Below are positions 9,509 to 17,986 of a DNA stretch of 40,636 nucleotides, one piece after another (position 1 is the stretch's first letter; the number at the start of each line of letters is the position of its first letter). The DNA is from Planctomycetota bacterium (GTDB lineage Bacteria > Planctomycetota > J058): NCBI GenBank assembly GCA_024711205.1, contig JANJTH010000508.1:1-40636 (forward strand), read 5' to 3'. A model generated the notes under the pieces. It did no database searches, was not told the origin of the DNA, and saw nothing but the letters and a program-made list of their open reading frames with translations. A program made the translations under genes and the position numbers.

Positions 9509-9522
9509 CGGAGACGAGACCC

Positions 9523-11388
9523 ATGACCTCCCCCCTGCCCTGCCCCGCCCGCTGGACCCTGGCCCTCCTGGTGCTCGGCCTGTCCGCGACCGCCGGGGTC
9601 GGCTGCAACAGCAAGCGCGACGGCCAGGGGACGCTCCTCGCGACCGGGACGGGCGCGGCCACGGCCGGGATCACGTCGGGCGCGACGCCGGGCGCGCTCC
9701 CCCCGGGGACGCCGCCGATCGCGGGCATGCCCCAGGCGGCCGCGCTCGACGGGCCGTCGATCGAGATCACGTCGCCCGCGCCCGGCGCCGCCGTGACCGG
9801 GCCGCGCGTGACGGTCGAGGGCGTCGTCACGGACCTGGGGCTCGGGATCGCCGAGGTCCACGTGGCGGGCCGGACGGTGCCGGTCGACGCGAGCGGGGTG
9901 TTCCGGGCCGAGGTGGACGTGACGCCCGGGGTCGAGACCGTCCTCGTCGAGGCCTGGGACACGACGCAGCGCCGCCGGGCCCGCCACGTGAGCGTCGTCG
10001 CGGGCGACCTCGCGGCCGAGGCCGACCTCCTGCCCGGGGCGGCGTCGATCCGCGCCTCGGACGCCGCCCTCGACCTGATCGAGCCCCAGGTCGCCCAGGG
10101 CGTCGAGGCGCAGCGGGCGCAGATCGTCCAGCAGGTCCTCGCGACCCGCCTCGGCAACGACACGAAGATGACCGGGTTCCGGTTCGGCGCGGTCGGCGCG
10201 GACGTCGACGCGATCCAGGGCGGCGCCCGCTTCACGATCTCGATCGCGGACCTGGCCATGGACATCGAGCACAAGGCGAAGATCCTGTTCGTGTTCAACA
10301 CGACGAAGCGCGGGACGATCCGGGCCCAGCGCCTCGACATCGAGGGCACGGCGGCGATCTCGGTCCAGGCCGGCCAGCCGAGCGTCCGCATGATCCAGGT
10401 CGTCGCCCGGACCCAGGGCTTCTCGGTCCCCGACTGGGCGGACGGCGAGGAGGGGAACATCCGGCGCGGGCTCGAGCAGTCGTTCGCCCAGGCCGCGGCG
10501 CCCGCCTTCGACCAGGCCCTCCAGGCGGCCTTCCGCACGACGGCCGGGACCCAGGCCCAGACCGTCGCGGGCAAGCCGGTCCGGGTCGACTGGCGGCTCG
10601 AGCGGCTCGCCTTCGACGACGAGGGCCTGACGGCGGTCCTCGGGGCGAACGTGCAGGCCGACCGGGTCGTCAACGCGAGCGGCCCGACCGGCTCGGTCGC
10701 GCGCCGCCGGGCGCTGCCCACCCTCGCGGGCGGCGGGCAGGCGGGCTCGACGAACGCGGGGCTCGCGCTCGGCGAGGACCTCCTCGCCCGGGCGCTGCAC
10801 GCCGCCTGGCGCGCGGGCGCGATGGACCTCCGCCTCGACGCGGCGGCCGCCCAGCGGCTGGGCGTCCCGGCCCTCGACACGACCGCGCTCCTGCTCCTCG
10901 CGCCGGAGCTCTCCCAGGTGGTGGCGCCGGGCCTGCCGGTCGTCCTCGACGTGAAGGCGACCATGCCGCCCACGCTCACCGTGAACGCGTCCGGGCAGCA
11001 CCGGCTCGCGCTCGGCGGGCTCCGGGTCACGACGCTGGTCCAGGACCCGCAGCAGGGCCTCATCCCGCTCGCCGACGCAGACTGGGCGATCGAGGCCGAC
11101 GTGACCCTGGTGGCCCGGGGCGGCCAGCTCGTGCTCGAGCCGGGCGCGACCCCGCCCGTCTGCCACGTCGACACGGTCGGGGCGGCGGCGCCCGGGACCG
11201 AGACCGTCCTCGACCGCATGGCCCCGGCCCTCGGCGCCCAGCTCCTCCGCGCCGCGCTCGCCGGCCAGGGCGCCCTCACCGCCCCTGCCCTGCCCGGCTT
11301 CACCCTCGACGACCTCCGCCCGAGCGCGGTCGACGGCGCCCTCGTCGTCCTCGGCACGGCGAAGCCCGCGGCGACCCGGGCCCCCTGA
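9523..11388 (+). CDS. Lipoprotein with N-terminal Ig-like domain and BPI/LBP/CETP-like (TULIP) body
   Basis: Lipobox SATAGVGC; Ig-like PSIEITSPAPGAAVTGPRVTVEGVV; C-terminal LLARALHAAWRAGAMDLRLD...LDTTALLLLAPELSQVVAPGLPVVLDVKATMPPTLTVNASGQHRLALGGLRVTTLV follows the BPI C-terminal pattern. Confidence 0.75.
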   Translation: MTSPLPCPARWTLALLVLGLSATAGVGCNSKRDGQGTLLATGTGAATAGITSGATPGALPPGTPPIAGMPQAAALDGPSIEITSPAPGAAVTGPRVTVEGVVTDLGLGIAEVHVAGRTVPVDASGVFRAEVDVTPGVETVLVEAWDTTQRRRARHVSVVAGDLAAEADLLPGAASIRASDAALDLIEPQVAQGVEAQRAQIVQQVLATRLGNDTKMTGFRFGAVGADVDAIQGGARFTISIADLAMDIEHKAKILFVFNTTKRGTIRAQRLDIEGTAAISVQAGQPSVRMIQVVARTQGFSVPDWADGEEGNIRRGLEQSFAQAAAPAFDQALQAAFRTTAGTQAQTVAGKPVRVDWRLERLAFDDEGLTAVLGANVQADRVVNASGPTGSVARRRALPTLAGGGQAGSTNAGLALGEDLLARALHAAWRAGAMDLRLDAAAAQRLGVPALDTTALLLLAPELSQVVAPGLPVVLDVKATMPPTLTVNASGQHRLALGGLRVTTLVQDPQQGLIPLADADWAIEADVTLVARGGQLVLEPGATPPVCHVDTVGAAAPGTETVLDRMAPALGAQLLRAALAGQGALTAPALPGFTLDDLRPSAVDGALVVLGTAKPAATRAP

Positions 11389-11434
11389 GCCGGAGGGTCA
11401 CGGCGGCCGCCAGGCCCCCCCGGGCCTACATACG

Positions 11435-11488
11435 TATAAATACATGCACGTGCGCCTGTGAACGCAGCAGTGTATGCATATATTTATA
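11435..11488. repeat. AT-rich inverted repeat between convergent genes (possible bidirectional terminator)
   Basis: TATAAATACATGCA (11435-11448) versus TGCATATATTTATA (11475-11488), 13/14 complementary; the second arm overlaps the TAA stop of the minus-strand gene. Confidence 0.7.
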
Positions 11489-12713
11489 GATCGACACGAA
11501 GCCCGGCGGTCGCCCACCACTGGTGGAGCCCGTCGCTCCGCCACACGCGGTCGACCCCGACGTCGAGCCGCCAGGGCGCGAGGTCGAGCGTGAGGCCGAG
11601 CCCGACGGCGTGGCTGCGGAACGCGCCCAGGTCGGGGTCCTGCGTCCGCCGGTACGGCAGGGCGCCCTCGCTGAACGCGAAGAACCGGTCGTAGGCGTCC
11701 GCCGCGCGCTGGACGTGATGGCGGTAGAGCACGCGCGCCCGCAGGAGGTCGCGGACGAGCCACTGATGCAGCGCGGGCTCGAGGGTCACGGCCGTGAGCC
11801 CCCAGGAGTCCGCGTAGTAGCGCCCGCCGAGCTCGAGCGCCGTCCCCGTGGGGAGGAGCGCGCGGGCGCGCGCGAACCAGGCCCCGCGCAGGCGGCGCTC
11901 GGGCAGGGCCTCGGGGTGCTCGAACCCGGCGAACCCGCCGACGAGGTACGGGTTGGCCCCGGCGAACGCGGCGGCGACGACGAACGAGTTGAGCGGCGTC
12001 TCGAGCGCGCCCTCCTGCCAGGTGAGCGACGTCCCGGCCTCGCCGTGGAGCCAGGGGGTGAGCGCGCGGTAGTAGGTGAGCTCGAGCGTGCCCGTGCGCC
12101 GCGCGGCGGGGCCCCGGTTGATCCCGTCGTAGCCGATCCGCACGACCGTGTCGAAGAAGCCGCGCCCGGCGATCGTGAGCGCGTCGTTGCCGTCGGCGGA
12201 GGTCAGGGTGACCCGCGCGGAGCCCCCGAACGAGCGGTAGTCGCGCTCGAAGCTCCCGTGCGCGCCGACCCCGAGCTCGACCCCGGGCGCGACCCGCTGG
12301 CGGAGGCCCAGGTCGAGCCCGAAGTAGTAGTCGCCGGAGGCCCCCGACTGGAGCGGGAAGTTGTCGAGCTTCGCGATCGAGGCCGACGTGACGAGGTCGT
12401 GGCTGAGCTGGACGGACCAGCCGGTGTCGGCGTCCGCCTGGTGGTCGAGGAGCAGCACGGGCTCGATCACCGTGAGCGTCTCGTCGGCGAACGGGTTGCC
12501 CCGCGTCCCCCGCCGGTCCTCCTGCGCGTAGTAGCTCGTGCGCGCCGTGACGGTCGTCCGGCCCGGCGCCTCCTCGGCCTCGGGCGCGCGCTCCCCCGCG
12601 TCGGGGCCCGGCGCCTCCTGGGCGCGGGCGGTGCCCGCGAGCGCGAGCGCGAGCGCGAGCGAGAGCGCGGCCAGGGCGGACGTCCTCGCCCCGCGCGGGC
12701 CGGGCGCGGCCAT
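11484..12713 (-). CDS. DUF3570-type outer-membrane beta-barrel protein
   Basis: Signal peptide ending ARAQ; RTTVTARTSYYAQEDRRGTRGNPFADETLTVIEPVLLLDHQ..., alternating strands, terminal GLRVDL. Confidence 0.82.
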   Translation of the reverse strand: MAAPGPRGARTSALAALSLALALALAGTARAQEAPGPDAGERAPEAEEAPGRTTVTARTSYYAQEDRRGTRGNPFADETLTVIEPVLLLDHQADADTGWSVQLSHDLVTSASIAKLDNFPLQSGASGDYYFGLDLGLRQRVAPGVELGVGAHGSFERDYRSFGGSARVTLTSADGNDALTIAGRGFFDTVVRIGYDGINRGPAARRTGTLELTYYRALTPWLHGEAGTSLTWQEGALETPLNSFVVAAAFAGANPYLVGGFAGFEHPEALPERRLRGAWFARARALLPTGTALELGGRYYADSWGLTAVTLEPALHQWLVRDLLRARVLYRHHVQRAADAYDRFFAFSEGALPYRRTQDPDLGAFRSHAVGLGLTLDLAPWRLDVGVDRVWRSDGLHQWWATAGLRVDL

Positions 12714-12997
12714 CAGTAGCACCCGCAGCCGCCGCCGCCGCCGCCCGCGAACCCGCCGGCCGCGCCCTCGCGCGACGTCGTCGCCTTGCGCCGGAAGTGC
12801 CCCTCGGTCGGGCAGCCGCCGAGGTCCATGATCGGGTCGCCGAGCCCGCGTCGCTCGGTGAAGTGGACCGGCGCGCAGCCCGCTCCGGCCGCGCTCGCGA
12901 GCGCGAGCGCGAGGACGGGCCACGAGGGCCGTCGCGGGCCGGCCCCGCGGGCCTCCGCGCGGCCCCGCGACCTCGATGCGATACCCCGAGCGTCCAC
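12713..12997 (-). CDS. DUF4266-type small lipoprotein
   Basis: AGAGCAPVHFTERRGLGDPIMDL...HFRRKATTSREGAAGGFAGGGGGGCGCY; ATGA overlap with the DUF3570 start. Confidence 0.82.
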   Translation of the reverse strand: MDARGIASRSRGRAEARGAGPRRPSWPVLALALASAAGAGCAPVHFTERRGLGDPIMDLGGCPTEGHFRRKATTSREGAAGGFAGGGGGGCGCY

Positions 12998-13006
12998 CTG
13001 GGGCGG

Positions 13007-13015
13007 TGTTATACT
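13007..13015 (+). promoter_or_regulatory. Candidate extended -10 promoter element (TGTTATACT) for the pnt operon
   Basis: TGn-TATACT, 87 nt upstream of the pntAA ATG. Confidence 0.45.
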
Positions 13016-13101
13016 CCGCGCCCTTCGCGGCCGCGACGCGTCGCGCGCCGCCCGCCGCCGGGCCCGCAGGCCCCCCCAACCCGCAGCGAGGTTGCCGCGC
13101 C

Positions 13102-14265
13102 ATGAGCACGATCTTCGTCCCCCGCGAGGTGGCGCCGGACGAGACCCGCGTCGCCGCGACGCCCGAGACGGTCAAGCGCCTGGTCAAGCTCGGCTACGCC
13201 GTGACCGTCGAGGCCGGGGCCGGCGCGCGCAGCGCGATCCCCGACGCCGAGTTCGCGCAGGCGGGCGCCACGCTCGCCGCCGACGGCGCCGAGGCCTGGG
13301 CCAAGGCCGACGTGGTGCTGAAGGTCCAGCCGCCCACGGACGACGAGGTCGACCGCCTCCGCGAGGGGGCCATGCTCATGAGCTTCGTTTGGTCGGTCCA
13401 GACCCCGGCGCTCGCGCGCCGGCTGGCCGCGCGCAAGGCCTCCGTCGTCGCGATGGAGGCGATCCCGCGCATCTCGCGCGCGCAGAAGCTCGACGCGCTC
13501 AGCTCCCAGGCCAACCTGGCCGGCTACAAGGCCGTGCTCCTGGGCGCCAACGCGCTCAAGCGGATCATGCCCATGCTCGTGACGGCCGCCGGCACGATCA
13601 AGCCGGCCCGCGTCGTGATCATGGGCGCCGGCGTCGCGGGGCTCCAGGCGATCGCGACGGCCAAGCGCCTGGGCGCGATCGTCGAGGCGACCGACGTGCG
13701 CCCCGCCGTGAAGGAGCAGGTCGAGAGCCTCGGGGCGAAGTTCATCGAGCCGCCGCAGGACGCCAAGAGCGAGGGCTCGGGCGGCTACGCCAAGGAGCTG
13801 ACGCCCGAGCAGCTCGCGCGCCAGCAGCAGGTCGTGCGCGAGCACCTCGTCGCGGCCGACCTCGTCGTCACGACGGCGCTCGTCCCGGGGCGCAAGGCGC
13901 CCCTCCTCGTGCCCGCGGACGTCGTCGAGGCGATGAAGCCCGGCAGCGTGATCGTCGACCTGGCCGCCTCGCAGGGCGGGAACTGCGCGCTCACGGAGCC
14001 GGGCAAGACGGTCGAGAAGCACGGGGTGACGATCCTGGGCGAGCTCAACGCGCCCGCGCTCGTGCCGACCGACGCCAGCGCCGTCTACGCGCGCAACCTG
14101 CTCGCGCTGCTCCAGGACATGACGAAGAAGGATGCGCCCGGCCAGGTCACGGTCGACCTCAAGGACGAGGTCGTCGACGGGGCGCTGATCATCCACCAGG
14201 GCGAGGTCCGCCACGCGCCGACGCGCGAGGCGATCGAGAAGCTCGCCGCCCCGGTCGCCGGCTGA
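13102..14265 (+). CDS. pntAA: NAD(P) transhydrogenase subunit alpha part 1
   Basis: MSTIFVPREVAPDETRVAATPETVKRLVKLGY...VVIMGAGVAGLQAIATAKRLGAIVEATDVRPAVKEQVESLGAKF. Confidence 0.96.
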   Translation: MSTIFVPREVAPDETRVAATPETVKRLVKLGYAVTVEAGAGARSAIPDAEFAQAGATLAADGAEAWAKADVVLKVQPPTDDEVDRLREGAMLMSFVWSVQTPALARRLAARKASVVAMEAIPRISRAQKLDALSSQANLAGYKAVLLGANALKRIMPMLVTAAGTIKPARVVIMGAGVAGLQAIATAKRLGAIVEATDVRPAVKEQVESLGAKFIEPPQDAKSEGSGGYAKELTPEQLARQQQVVREHLVAADLVVTTALVPGRKAPLLVPADVVEAMKPGSVIVDLAASQGGNCALTEPGKTVEKHGVTILGELNAPALVPTDASAVYARNLLALLQDMTKKDAPGQVTVDLKDEVVDGALIIHQGEVRHAPTREAIEKLAAPVAG

Positions 14266-14317
14266 GCGCCGTGCGGGTCGAGGCTCGGGGGCCGCGCGAG
14301 CGGCGGGAGGACAGGCA

Positions 14318-14611
14318 GTGATCACCGCGCTGACCGTGTTCGTGGTCGCGATCTTCCTGGGGGTCGAGCTGATCAACAAGGTGCCGCCCACCTTGCATAC
14401 GCCCCTCATGTCCGGCGCCAACGCGATCTCCGGGATCACGCTCGTGGGCGCGCTCACGTGCGCCTACAAGCTGGGCGACCACGCGGACCCCACCGTCGCC
14501 AACGTGCTCGGCTGCCTCGCGATCTTCGCGGCGACCGTGAACGTGGTCGGCGGGTTCCTCGTGACCGACCGCATGCTCGGCATGTTCGGCGGCAAGAAGG
14601 GGGGCGAGTAG
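14318..14611 (+). CDS. pntAB: NAD(P) transhydrogenase subunit alpha part 2 (membrane)
   Basis: GTG start; VELINKVPPTLHTPLMSGANAISGITLVGAL is diagnostic. Confidence 0.95.
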   Translation: MITALTVFVVAIFLGVELINKVPPTLHTPLMSGANAISGITLVGALTCAYKLGDHADPTVANVLGCLAIFAATVNVVGGFLVTDRMLGMFGGKKGGE

Positions 14612-14614
14612 CCG

Positions 14615-16162
14615 ATGGCCAACGAGCACCAGGCGCCGCAGGACGCGGCCACGCACACGGCCGTCCCGGCCCACGCGCCGGCGAAGGACCAGACCGCCGC
14701 CGTCAAGGAGGGGATCCAGGTCGCGTACCTGGTCGCGATCGTCCTGTTCGTGATGGCGATCAAGCGGCTCTCGAAGGTCAAGACGGCGCTCGGCGCCAAC
14801 CGGCTCGCCTCGCTCGCGATGCTGATCGCCGTCGCGGGCGCGATCGGCGTCTACTCGCTCTCGAACCCGCTCGACTGGCGCTGGATCGTGGGCGGCGTGG
14901 TCGCGGGCGCGCTCGTGGGCGGGATCGCCGCGCGCGTGGTCCCGATGACCGACATGCCCGAGATGGTCGCCCTGCTCAACGGCTCGGGCGGCTCGGCGTC
15001 GTTCCTCGTGGCGCTCGCCGTGCTCGGCGAGACGACCGGGCAGTGGTCGAAGATGCCGGCCGGGGCGACCCTCGCCGAGGCGCTCTCGATGAACGAGGCG
15101 CTCGGGACCGGCCCGGTCGTGGCCGTCACGCTCCTGCTCTCGATCCTGATCGGCGCCGTGACGCTCACGGGCTCGCTCGTCGCCTACGGGAAGCTCAGCG
15201 GGCGCATGTCGGGCAACGCGATCGTGTTCGGCGGTCAGCACCCGCTCAACTTCGCGCTCGGGCTCCTGACGCTCGGCGCCGCCCTGTGGCTCGGGTTCGG
15301 CAACGTGGCCCCGGAGCACGCCTGGTACTTCGCCGGCGGCGTGACGCTGCTCGCGCTCGTGCTCGGGGTGCTCCTCGTGATCCCGATCGGCGGCGCGGAC
15401 ATGCCCGTCGTGATCTCGCTGCTCAACAGCTACTCGGGCGTCGCGGCGTCGATGACGGGCTTCGTGCTCGCGAACAACCTGCTCATCGTGAGCGGCGCGC
15501 TCGTCGGCGCCTCGGGCCTGATCCTCACGAAGATCATGTGCGACGCGATGAACCGCTCGCTCCTCAACGTCCTCATGGGCGGCTTCGGCATGACGGCGGG
15601 CGCCGCCGGGGGCGAGAAGACCGAGTACAAGAACGTGAAGAGCATGTCGGCCGAGGACCTGGCGCTCATGCTCGACGGCGTGAGCTCGGTGATCTTCATC
15701 CCGGGCTACGGGCTCGCGGTCGCCCAGGCCCAGCACGTGACCCGCGAGCTGGCCGACGTGCTCACGGCGCGCGGCTGCACCGTCCGCTACGCGATCCACC
15801 CGGTCGCCGGGCGCATGCCGGGCCACATGAACGTGCTCCTCGCCGAGGCGAACGTCCCCTACGAGCAGCTCGTCGAGATGGAGCAGATCAACGCGGACTT
15901 CAAGACGACGGACCTCGTGATCGTCCTGGGCGCGAACGACGTCGTGAACCCGCTCGCGCTCACCGACCCGCAGAGCCCGCTCGCCGGCATGCCGATCCTC
16001 CACGCCCACGAGGCGCGGAACGTCGTGGTCGTGAAGCGCTCGCTCGGGGCCGGCTACGCCGGGATCAAGAACACGCTGTTCGAGTACGACAACTGCCACA
16101 TGCTGTTCGACGACGCGAAGCGGGCGCTCCAGACCACGCTCCAGGAGCTCAAGGCCGCGTGA
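14615..16162 (+). CDS. pntB: NAD(P) transhydrogenase subunit beta
   Basis: TDMPEMVALLNGSGGSAS...ADMPVVISLLNSYSGVAASMTGFVL...HVTRELADVLTARGCTVRYAIHPVAGRMPGHMNVLLAEANVPYE. Confidence 0.96.
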   Translation: MANEHQAPQDAATHTAVPAHAPAKDQTAAVKEGIQVAYLVAIVLFVMAIKRLSKVKTALGANRLASLAMLIAVAGAIGVYSLSNPLDWRWIVGGVVAGALVGGIAARVVPMTDMPEMVALLNGSGGSASFLVALAVLGETTGQWSKMPAGATLAEALSMNEALGTGPVVAVTLLLSILIGAVTLTGSLVAYGKLSGRMSGNAIVFGGQHPLNFALGLLTLGAALWLGFGNVAPEHAWYFAGGVTLLALVLGVLLVIPIGGADMPVVISLLNSYSGVAASMTGFVLANNLLIVSGALVGASGLILTKIMCDAMNRSLLNVLMGGFGMTAGAAGGEKTEYKNVKSMSAEDLALMLDGVSSVIFIPGYGLAVAQAQHVTRELADVLTARGCTVRYAIHPVAGRMPGHMNVLLAEANVPYEQLVEMEQINADFKTTDLVIVLGANDVVNPLALTDPQSPLAGMPILHAHEARNVVVVKRSLGAGYAGIKNTLFEYDNCHMLFDDAKRALQTTLQELKAA

Positions 16163-16187
16163 TGGCGCGCCGCGCGGGCCGGTCCGC

Positions 16188-17450
16188 GTGACGCGCAAGG
16201 GCGGGCCCCGGGCGGCGCCCGGGGCCCCGGTCCTGGTCCTGGGCGACCCCGACGAGGCCCGCCGCGAGGAGGTCCTCCGCGGCGGCGCCCTCGTGGTCCG
16301 CTCGCGCCAGGGCCTGCGCGCGGCCGACCGGCTGCTCATCGAGGGCTTGCCCGCCGCGGCGCCCGGGCGCCTGCTGTGCGCGCTCGACCCGGAGGCCGTC
16401 GTCGCGCGGGCGGCGCGCGCCCTGTGGGGGACCGCGGCCGCGGTCACCTGCTGGCACCTCGACGCGCACCAGGCCGCGCGGGCCCGCGCGGCGCTGGCCC
16501 GCGAGGAGGCGCTCGCGGGCGACGGCGCGGTCGAGCTCGTGTGCGGGACCGACCTGCCGGGCGTCACGGCCCCGGGCGAGCCCGAGGCCGCGGCGAGCGC
16601 GCCGTTCGACCTCGTGGCCCTGCCGCTCCCTCGCCAGCAGGAGGCGATCCTCGGGCGCGAGCTCGTCGAGGAGGCCCAGGCCGCCCTGGCGCCTGGCGGG
16701 CGGCTCCTCGCCGCGACCGACGACCGGAAGGGGACCTGGGCGAAGCGCGTCCTGCGCGACGTGACGGGGAACGCGACGGTCGTCGCCGAGGAGCGGCGCG
16801 GTGGCCTGTGCCTGGCGGCGCGGCGCACGAAGGCCCGCGCCGAGGTCCGGGATCACCGCCACGTGCTGCCCGTCACGCTCCGGGGCCGCCCGCTCCGGCT
16901 CGAGAGCCGGCCGGGGGTGTTCGGGCACGCCCGCCTCGACGACGGGACGCGCGCGCTCGCGGAGGCCGTCCAGGTCGCCCCGGGGGAGGTCGTGCTCGAC
17001 CTGGGCTGCGGCTACGGCCCGCTCGGGCTCGCGCTCGCGCCCGAGGTGGCGGAGGGCGGCGGGCGGGTCGTGCTCGTCGACGCGAACGCGCGGGCGGTCG
17101 CGTGCGCGGGCCGCAACGCGGCGGCGAACGGCATCGCGAACGCGACCGCGCTCCTCCGGGCCGACCTCGAGGACCTCGGGCTGACGGGCGCGCCGGAGGG
17201 GCCGGCCGCGGACCTCGTGGTCGCGAACCCGCCCTACTTCTCGAACTGGCGGATCGCCGGGCGGTTCGTCGAGGTCGCGGCCGCGGCGCTCCGCCCGGGC
17301 GGCCGGCTCGTGCTCGTGGCGAAGGCCGCGCGCGAGCACGCGGACCTGCTGACGGCGGCGTTCGAGGACGTGCGGGTCGAGCTGACGCCGCGCGGCCACG
17401 GCCTGATCCAGGGCCGGCGCCGGCGCGAGGGGGCCCAGGTCGGGGCCTGA
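16188..17450 (+). CDS. Class I SAM-dependent methyltransferase, RsmC/RlmG-like
   Basis: GTG start; VLDLGCGYGPLGLALAPE...VVANPPYFSNWRIAGRFVEVAAAALRPGGRLVLVAK: N6/N2-type NPPY motif. Confidence 0.85.
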   Translation: MTRKGGPRAAPGAPVLVLGDPDEARREEVLRGGALVVRSRQGLRAADRLLIEGLPAAAPGRLLCALDPEAVVARAARALWGTAAAVTCWHLDAHQAARARAALAREEALAGDGAVELVCGTDLPGVTAPGEPEAAASAPFDLVALPLPRQQEAILGRELVEEAQAALAPGGRLLAATDDRKGTWAKRVLRDVTGNATVVAEERRGGLCLAARRTKARAEVRDHRHVLPVTLRGRPLRLESRPGVFGHARLDDGTRALAEAVQVAPGEVVLDLGCGYGPLGLALAPEVAEGGGRVVLVDANARAVACAGRNAAANGIANATALLRADLEDLGLTGAPEGPAADLVVANPPYFSNWRIAGRFVEVAAAALRPGGRLVLVAKAAREHADLLTAAFEDVRVELTPRGHGLIQGRRRREGAQVGA

Positions 17451-17462
17451 CGCCGGACCTCA

Positions 17463-17625
17463 GAGCCCTTGAAGAAGTCCTCGGCGAAGGCCTGCGCGAA
17501 GCCAGCGGCGTCGCCAGCGAGGCGGGAGCAACTCGAGCATTCCTGGAGGGACTGTGAGTTGCGACCAACGAAGCAGGCGGCGTCGATGGCGAGCGCGGCC
17601 GAGCCGGCGACTTCTTCAAGGGCTC
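17463..17625. mobile_element. MITE-like non-autonomous element (163 bp), perfect 17-bp TIRs, TCA target duplication
   Basis: GAGCCCTTGAAGAAGTC at 17463-17479 and its reverse complement GACTTCTTCAAGGGCTC at 17609-17625; TCA at 17460-17462 and 17626-17628. Confidence 0.78.
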
Positions 17626-17986
17626 TCAGCCCGGCCGGCCCGCGGCGGGGAGCGGGTCGACCCAGCGCGGGGCCACGCGCGCCCAGCCGCGGGCCGCGGG
17701 GTCGGCCGGCGCGAGGTAGCTCCAGGCCGCGCACGTAGAGCGTCGGGACCTCCTCGAACCGGTCGAGCGCCGCGAGGGCGGCCGTGTCCGCGAGCGTCAC
17801 GAGCTCGCCGTCCACGTGGGCGCCGGGCGCGGGCCAGGCCCACGGCAGGCGCCCGTCGGTCCAGAGCCCCAGGTCGAGCCCGCGCGCGGGGACGCGCCCA
17901 CGCGCGTACGGGGCGAGGACGTGCGCGTTGCGCTGGCCCGCCTGGAGCGTCCCGTAGACGAACAGCCGCGGCCCCGGGTCGCTCAC
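17626..17986 (-). pseudogene. Gamma-glutamylcyclotransferase (GGCT/YtfP)-like gene with frame disruption
   Basis: GTG start; RLFVYGTLQAGQRNAHVLAPYARG...ALDRFEEVPTLYVRGL, then a different frame continues AAWSYLAPADPAARGWARVAPRWVDPLPAAGRPG* with TGA at 17628-17626. Span of 361 nt is not divisible by 3. Confidence 0.65.

Noticed and set aside
8481-11357. Large minus-strand ORFs (958 aa and 731 aa) opposite the BPI-like gene
   Set aside because: Arg/Ala/Pro/Ser-rich shadow translations with no recognisable domains; the plus-strand frame has signal peptide and domain structure.
17469-17738. 89-aa plus-strand ORF (MKKSSAKACAKPAASP...)
   Set aside because: Begins inside the MITE terminal repeat and runs into the antisense of the GGCT-like gene; no coding support.
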